DNA of 8,133 nt from T1SED10-198M sp003554345 [NCBI: Candidatus Sumerlaeota bacterium] (lineage in GTDB: Bacteria > Sumerlaeota > T1SED10-198M). The position numbers were made by a program, and so were the translations under genes. Under the pieces are notes generated by a model. The model made no database searches. It saw nothing but the letters and a program-made list of their open reading frames with translations, and was not told the DNA's origin. The stretch spans positions 1 through 8,133 of the forward strand of contig PWGE01000110.1 in the NCBI GenBank assembly GCA_003554345.1, read 5' to 3'. Every line of letters begins with the position of its first letter. Position 1 is the stretch's first letter. Below are positions 7,101-8,133 of this stretch, piece after piece.

Positions 7101-8133
7101 ACATATTCCTCTTTGTCGGCTGTAAACCAGTACTCCCCGACTTCCAGATCAGTAGCTGCTTCTCCGTCCTCATCAGTTACCACTGATTCCACAAGCTCTG
7201 AATATTCAGTATCGGAATAAATCTGGATTGTAACTCCTTCCAGCCCTTCTTCTTCTATAAAAGTCACTGTATACTCTGCTTTTTCTTCTACGATTACATC
7301 CATACTGGCAGTAAGATCGTCAGGATTCAGCACACTTTCGGGAAGGTTTATCAGCTCACCTTCAAAGGTATAAGAACCTGGTTCTTCAGAATCATAAGGA
7401 GGAACAGCCTCTTCTGCATCAGCCCAGTCAACGTCAATACTAATCGTACTTTCCTCTTCTGAATCCAAATTCAGTAAATCAACCTCCACCAGTTCCGGAA
7501 AAGGAATATCCTCATAATCTGTGCCAAATTCAACTTCTATATCTTTAATTTCATGGACATTGGTAATTTCTAATATCGGCCACGGAATGGCTTTGTCTAC
7601 AATATCCTGGTCCAGTTCATCAGCTTTTTCCAGGGCTTGACTTATATCCTGATAAATATGATATTGCAAGCCATAACTACCTATCTCAACGTATTTTTCA
7701 CCACTAACAACGCCTAGAATTGGGCCTCCATCTACATAGGTATATAAAGCATCGTCAAATTCCAAATGATAAGCCAGACCCCACCTACCGATAAGTGCTT
7801 CAACATATAATACATTTTCTTCTTTTTCAAGAACTACTGCATCAATTCCTCCTGTGTTTTGTATCTCTCTTTCATTTTCCCGGGATCTTCTTAAATTTTC
7901 TGCTGAAGAAGTGGAGTTATTGATATCATCTTTAATTCTTACCCCAAACGCCAGTATCTCTTCTTCGCTATAAAACTGCACATCGCTTGTAAAAAACTCC
8001 TCTGTATCCTCAAGATAGTCCATTTCAAAAACCACTTCCCCTTCATGGAGAAGTTCTAATTCGTCTTCCGTTGTAGCTCCAAGCTCTTCCTGGGCGGTAT
8101 TAAATGGAATTGCTACATTATAAACACCTGCAA
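4154..8133 (-). CDS. Acidic multidomain surface protein with Ig-like, InlB-like and duplicated beta-helix domains (5' end beyond window)
   Basis: The frame is open from the right edge to TAA at 4154-4156, giving 1325 visible residues. The true start lies outside. Numbering from the edge: module A, truncated (1 to about 68); unrecognised domain B (about 76-195, YVDGGP at 132, SGEKYVEIGSYG shortly after); Big_4-like Ig domain (about 196-282, GT...IPFP...V.W...YTFEGEL); a CnaB/carboxypeptidase-regulatory-like sandwich (about 286-365); two 152-residue repeats (366-517, 518-668); an InlB B-repeat/Flg_new_2-like domain (669 to about 748, with GY....W.VN); two beta-helix repeats of 244 residues (753-996, 997-1240); and a second module A ending at the stop. 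I saw no cysteine in the visible protein. The composition is very acidic, as in halophile proteins. No LPXTG, SLH, dockerin or C-terminal transmembrane anchor is visible. By comparison with the downstream paralogue, a signal peptide and perhaps a GLUG region probably lie upstream. A surface or secreted role is inferred. No enzymatic motif is seen. Confidence 0.5.
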   Translation of the reverse strand, partial: AGVYNVAIPFNTAQEELGATTEDELELLHEGEVVFEMDYLEDTEEFFTSDVQFYSEEEILAFGVRIKDDINNSTSSAENLRRSRENEREIQNTGGIDAVVLEKEENVLYVEALIGRWGLAYHLEFDDALYTYVDGGPILGVVSGEKYVEIGSYGLQYHIYQDISQALEKADELDQDIVDKAIPWPILEITNVHEIKDIEVEFGTDYEDIPFPELVEVDLLNLDSEEESTISIDVDWADAEEAVPPYDSEEPGSYTFEGELINLPESVLNPDDLTASMDVIVEEKAEYTVTFIEEEGLEGVTIQIYSDTEYSELVESVVTDEDGEAATDLEVGEYWFTADKEEYVQYEGSFEVVEAEKEVTFAMVSLEDAALEDLIENTEISLSVKENIMTAVVTYPESIDEVLEDYKADALISSDQAFPAGTQVYIEYNDEPVGTAHFNREVDSTYLSALLTAAGFPIEVRTPITGHEGREDTWSFTVTLPEGEEIDSNIQVAALVSDDGFVTETVTAEDSSDLILPTESAALEYLIAHTDLEMTVIDEAISATVTYPEFIPLVLESYMTDALIESDEEFVAGTTVEIEGIGEATLDEATESIYLSELMIKAGVDEEDVRTSIVGHAGMEDEWILTIELPDGEGIDTTIYVESRVSDDEFATVETLADASSAFEVVPRHTVTFTHPEHGELTAEVDDVAITSGDEIKSGKDVVFTVEPDFGYQVAEWKVNDEVIDGETDLIYTYQNLDNDIDVEVVLAVAEEITVANYEQLSWALDQEEVETIIVAENIDFGESLTINRGVTVKAAQEGITLSGNDRIGLNSEDVIRLEGLSIDTLNPLRLVSQNNEVIENTFVGGGTAISVRANDNLIQDNVIEGQATGTEEILSAIIVREDVGDSPIIDITGNTVVNNDIALQFQHDETYADITGITVTGNDFSTDKQIPLNGTEVYPNVMMVRADDPTSPVDQEDLLDYIFTPEQDNTFNENAQVITDPETGSVFLIGAFTDTITVTNLTELQFALAQDVFETIIVAENINFGSSLTINRGVTVKAVEEGVTLSGNDRIGLNSEDIIRLEGLTIDTPNPLRLVSENNEVIENTFVGGGTAISVRANNNLIQDNIIDGQAVGTEEILSAIIVREDVGDSPIIEITGNTVINNDIALQFQHDATYADISAITVTDNDFSTDKVIELNGNHLYANVMAVDAEFKQNPVDQQALLNYIFDATQNNTFNENAQVITDPDTEHTFIIAALLTVADLNGEIETVVEGLVNVIIPFTEAEQVLGVSAEDELELLENGEYVASMEYVDSESSGRDYDAFVAFGLQPYSEEEALTLQVQVKK
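4157..4417 (-). repeat. Module A, C-terminal copy in the upstream gene
   Basis: This is an 87-residue module (residues 1239-1325) that ends the upstream protein. It aligns gap-free to 2838-3098 at a 1319-nt offset. Key features are TVADL.GEI.TVV..(L/M)VNVIIP, an LG.(S/T)A(E/D)D.LEL segment, VA.ME(Y/F)VD(A/S)ES, then YD.F.A..LQPY(S/T)EEEAL.LQV.V. About 66 of 90 bases matched where I compared the DNA (from 4170 and 2851). The family is not recognised. Confidence 0.5.
4412..5143 (-). repeat. Beta-helix tandem repeat, second (C-terminal) 732-nt copy
   Basis: This encodes residues 997-1240 of the upstream protein. It aligns without any gap to 5144-5875 at a constant 732-nt (244-codon) offset. By hand about 185 of 244 residues are identical. 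The unit opens with an ITV.N...L..AL....ETIIVAENI.FG strand set, followed by short N-rich beta-helix turns (NNEVIENTF, NNLIQDN, ITGNTV.NNDIALQF). These are typical of right-handed parallel beta-helix (PbH1/NosD-like) proteins. The unit ends with NTFNENAQVITDP. Divergence is concentrated at its two ends. Confidence 0.5.
5144..5875 (-). repeat. Beta-helix tandem repeat, first (N-terminal) 732-nt copy
   Basis: This encodes residues 753-996 of the upstream protein and is directly adjacent to the copy at 4412-5143. A 65-nt block (5460-5524) is identical at every base, including third codon positions, to 4728-4792. That is much more conserved than the flanks of the repeat. It follows the InlB-like domain directly, so the two copies probably stack as one extended beta-helical rod. 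Confidence 0.5.
6128..7036 (-). repeat. Two tandem copies of a 152-residue domain of unknown fold
   Basis: Residues 366-517 (7036-6581) and 518-668 (6580 to about 6128) of the upstream protein repeat at a 456-nt offset. Shared landmarks, in order, are AALE.LI..T, a TAVVTYPE / SATVTYPE strand, DALI.SD..F.AGT, a YLS.L...AG segment, R(T)...GH.G..D.W, and a closing LP.GE.ID. ending in VSDD.F.T. They resemble beta-rich extracellular repeats, but I do not recognise the family. DNA similarity is modest, so this duplication looks older than the beta-helix one. Confidence 0.5.
7285..7924 (-). repeat. Domain B plus Big_4 block, copy in the upstream gene
   Basis: This block is paralogous to about 2190-2837 in the downstream gene. 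From YVDGGP (7738 against 2630) through WPILE (7582 against 2474) to IPFP (7507 against 2399) the offset is a constant 5108 nt, so there is no net indel. Between module A and YVDGGP this copy is 12 codons shorter. Domain B has LEK.EN.LY(V/I)EA, R(W).(I/L)A, YVDGGP, SGEKYVEIGSYG and WPILE as landmarks. The Big_4-like part follows. Confidence 0.5.
7925..8133 (-). repeat. Module A, N-terminal copy in the upstream gene (cut by window edge)
   Basis: From the first visible residue the protein matches module A: NVAIPF, AQEELGATTEDELELL, then GE.VFEMDYLED and YSEEEILAF.V.IK. It is more diverged than the other two copies. Its presence across the GTG at 8033-8035 shows that this GTG is an internal valine codon, not the gene start. 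Confidence 0.5.

Noticed and set aside
4154-8035. GTG at 8033-8035 as the start of the upstream gene
   Set aside because: The frame stays open to the window edge, and the 32 codons before it encode the front of module A (NVAIPF, LGATTEDELEL), matching the other copies. The gene is truncated by the window, not started there.

Overview
The window is almost entirely filled by two large, tandem, minus-strand genes for repeat-rich secreted or surface proteins. Both run off the window. The upstream gene (4154-8133) lacks its 5' end and the downstream gene (1-4079) lacks its 3' end. Only 74 bases separate them. I see no RNA gene, mobile element, CRISPR array or plus-strand gene.

The organism is probably a halophilic bacterium of moderate-to-low GC, plausibly a Halanaerobiales-type Firmicute. 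The reasons are a strongly acidic protein composition (20 D/E against 3 K/R in the last 87 residues of the upstream protein), a strong AAGGAG ribosome binding site and AT-rich intergenic DNA. The taxon is inference, not something the sequence proves.

Layout in transcription order (right to left). The upstream protein shows: a module I call A (cut by the window edge); an unrecognised domain B; a Big_4-like Ig domain; a small beta-sandwich resembling CnaB/carboxypeptidase-regulatory domains; two copies of a 152-residue repeat; an InlB B-repeat-like domain; two 244-residue parallel beta-helix repeats; and a second, C-terminal module A. After a short spacer with a candidate promoter and a good RBS, the downstream protein starts with a signal peptide. 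It continues with a GLUG-repeat region, module A, domain B, Big_4, a beta-helix ending in an NWWG...SPWWG motif, a PKD domain, a second beta-helix with the same ending, and the start of a second PKD domain at the left edge.

The two proteins are therefore paralogous mosaics. The A-B-Big_4 block is shared, and what follows it differs completely. Nothing enzymatic is visible. The domain types (GLUG, Ig-like, PKD, beta-helix) are those of extracellular adhesins, surface-layer-associated proteins or carbohydrate-binding proteins. The main novelty candidates are modules A and B, which I cannot match to a named family, and the layered in-frame duplications that built both genes.
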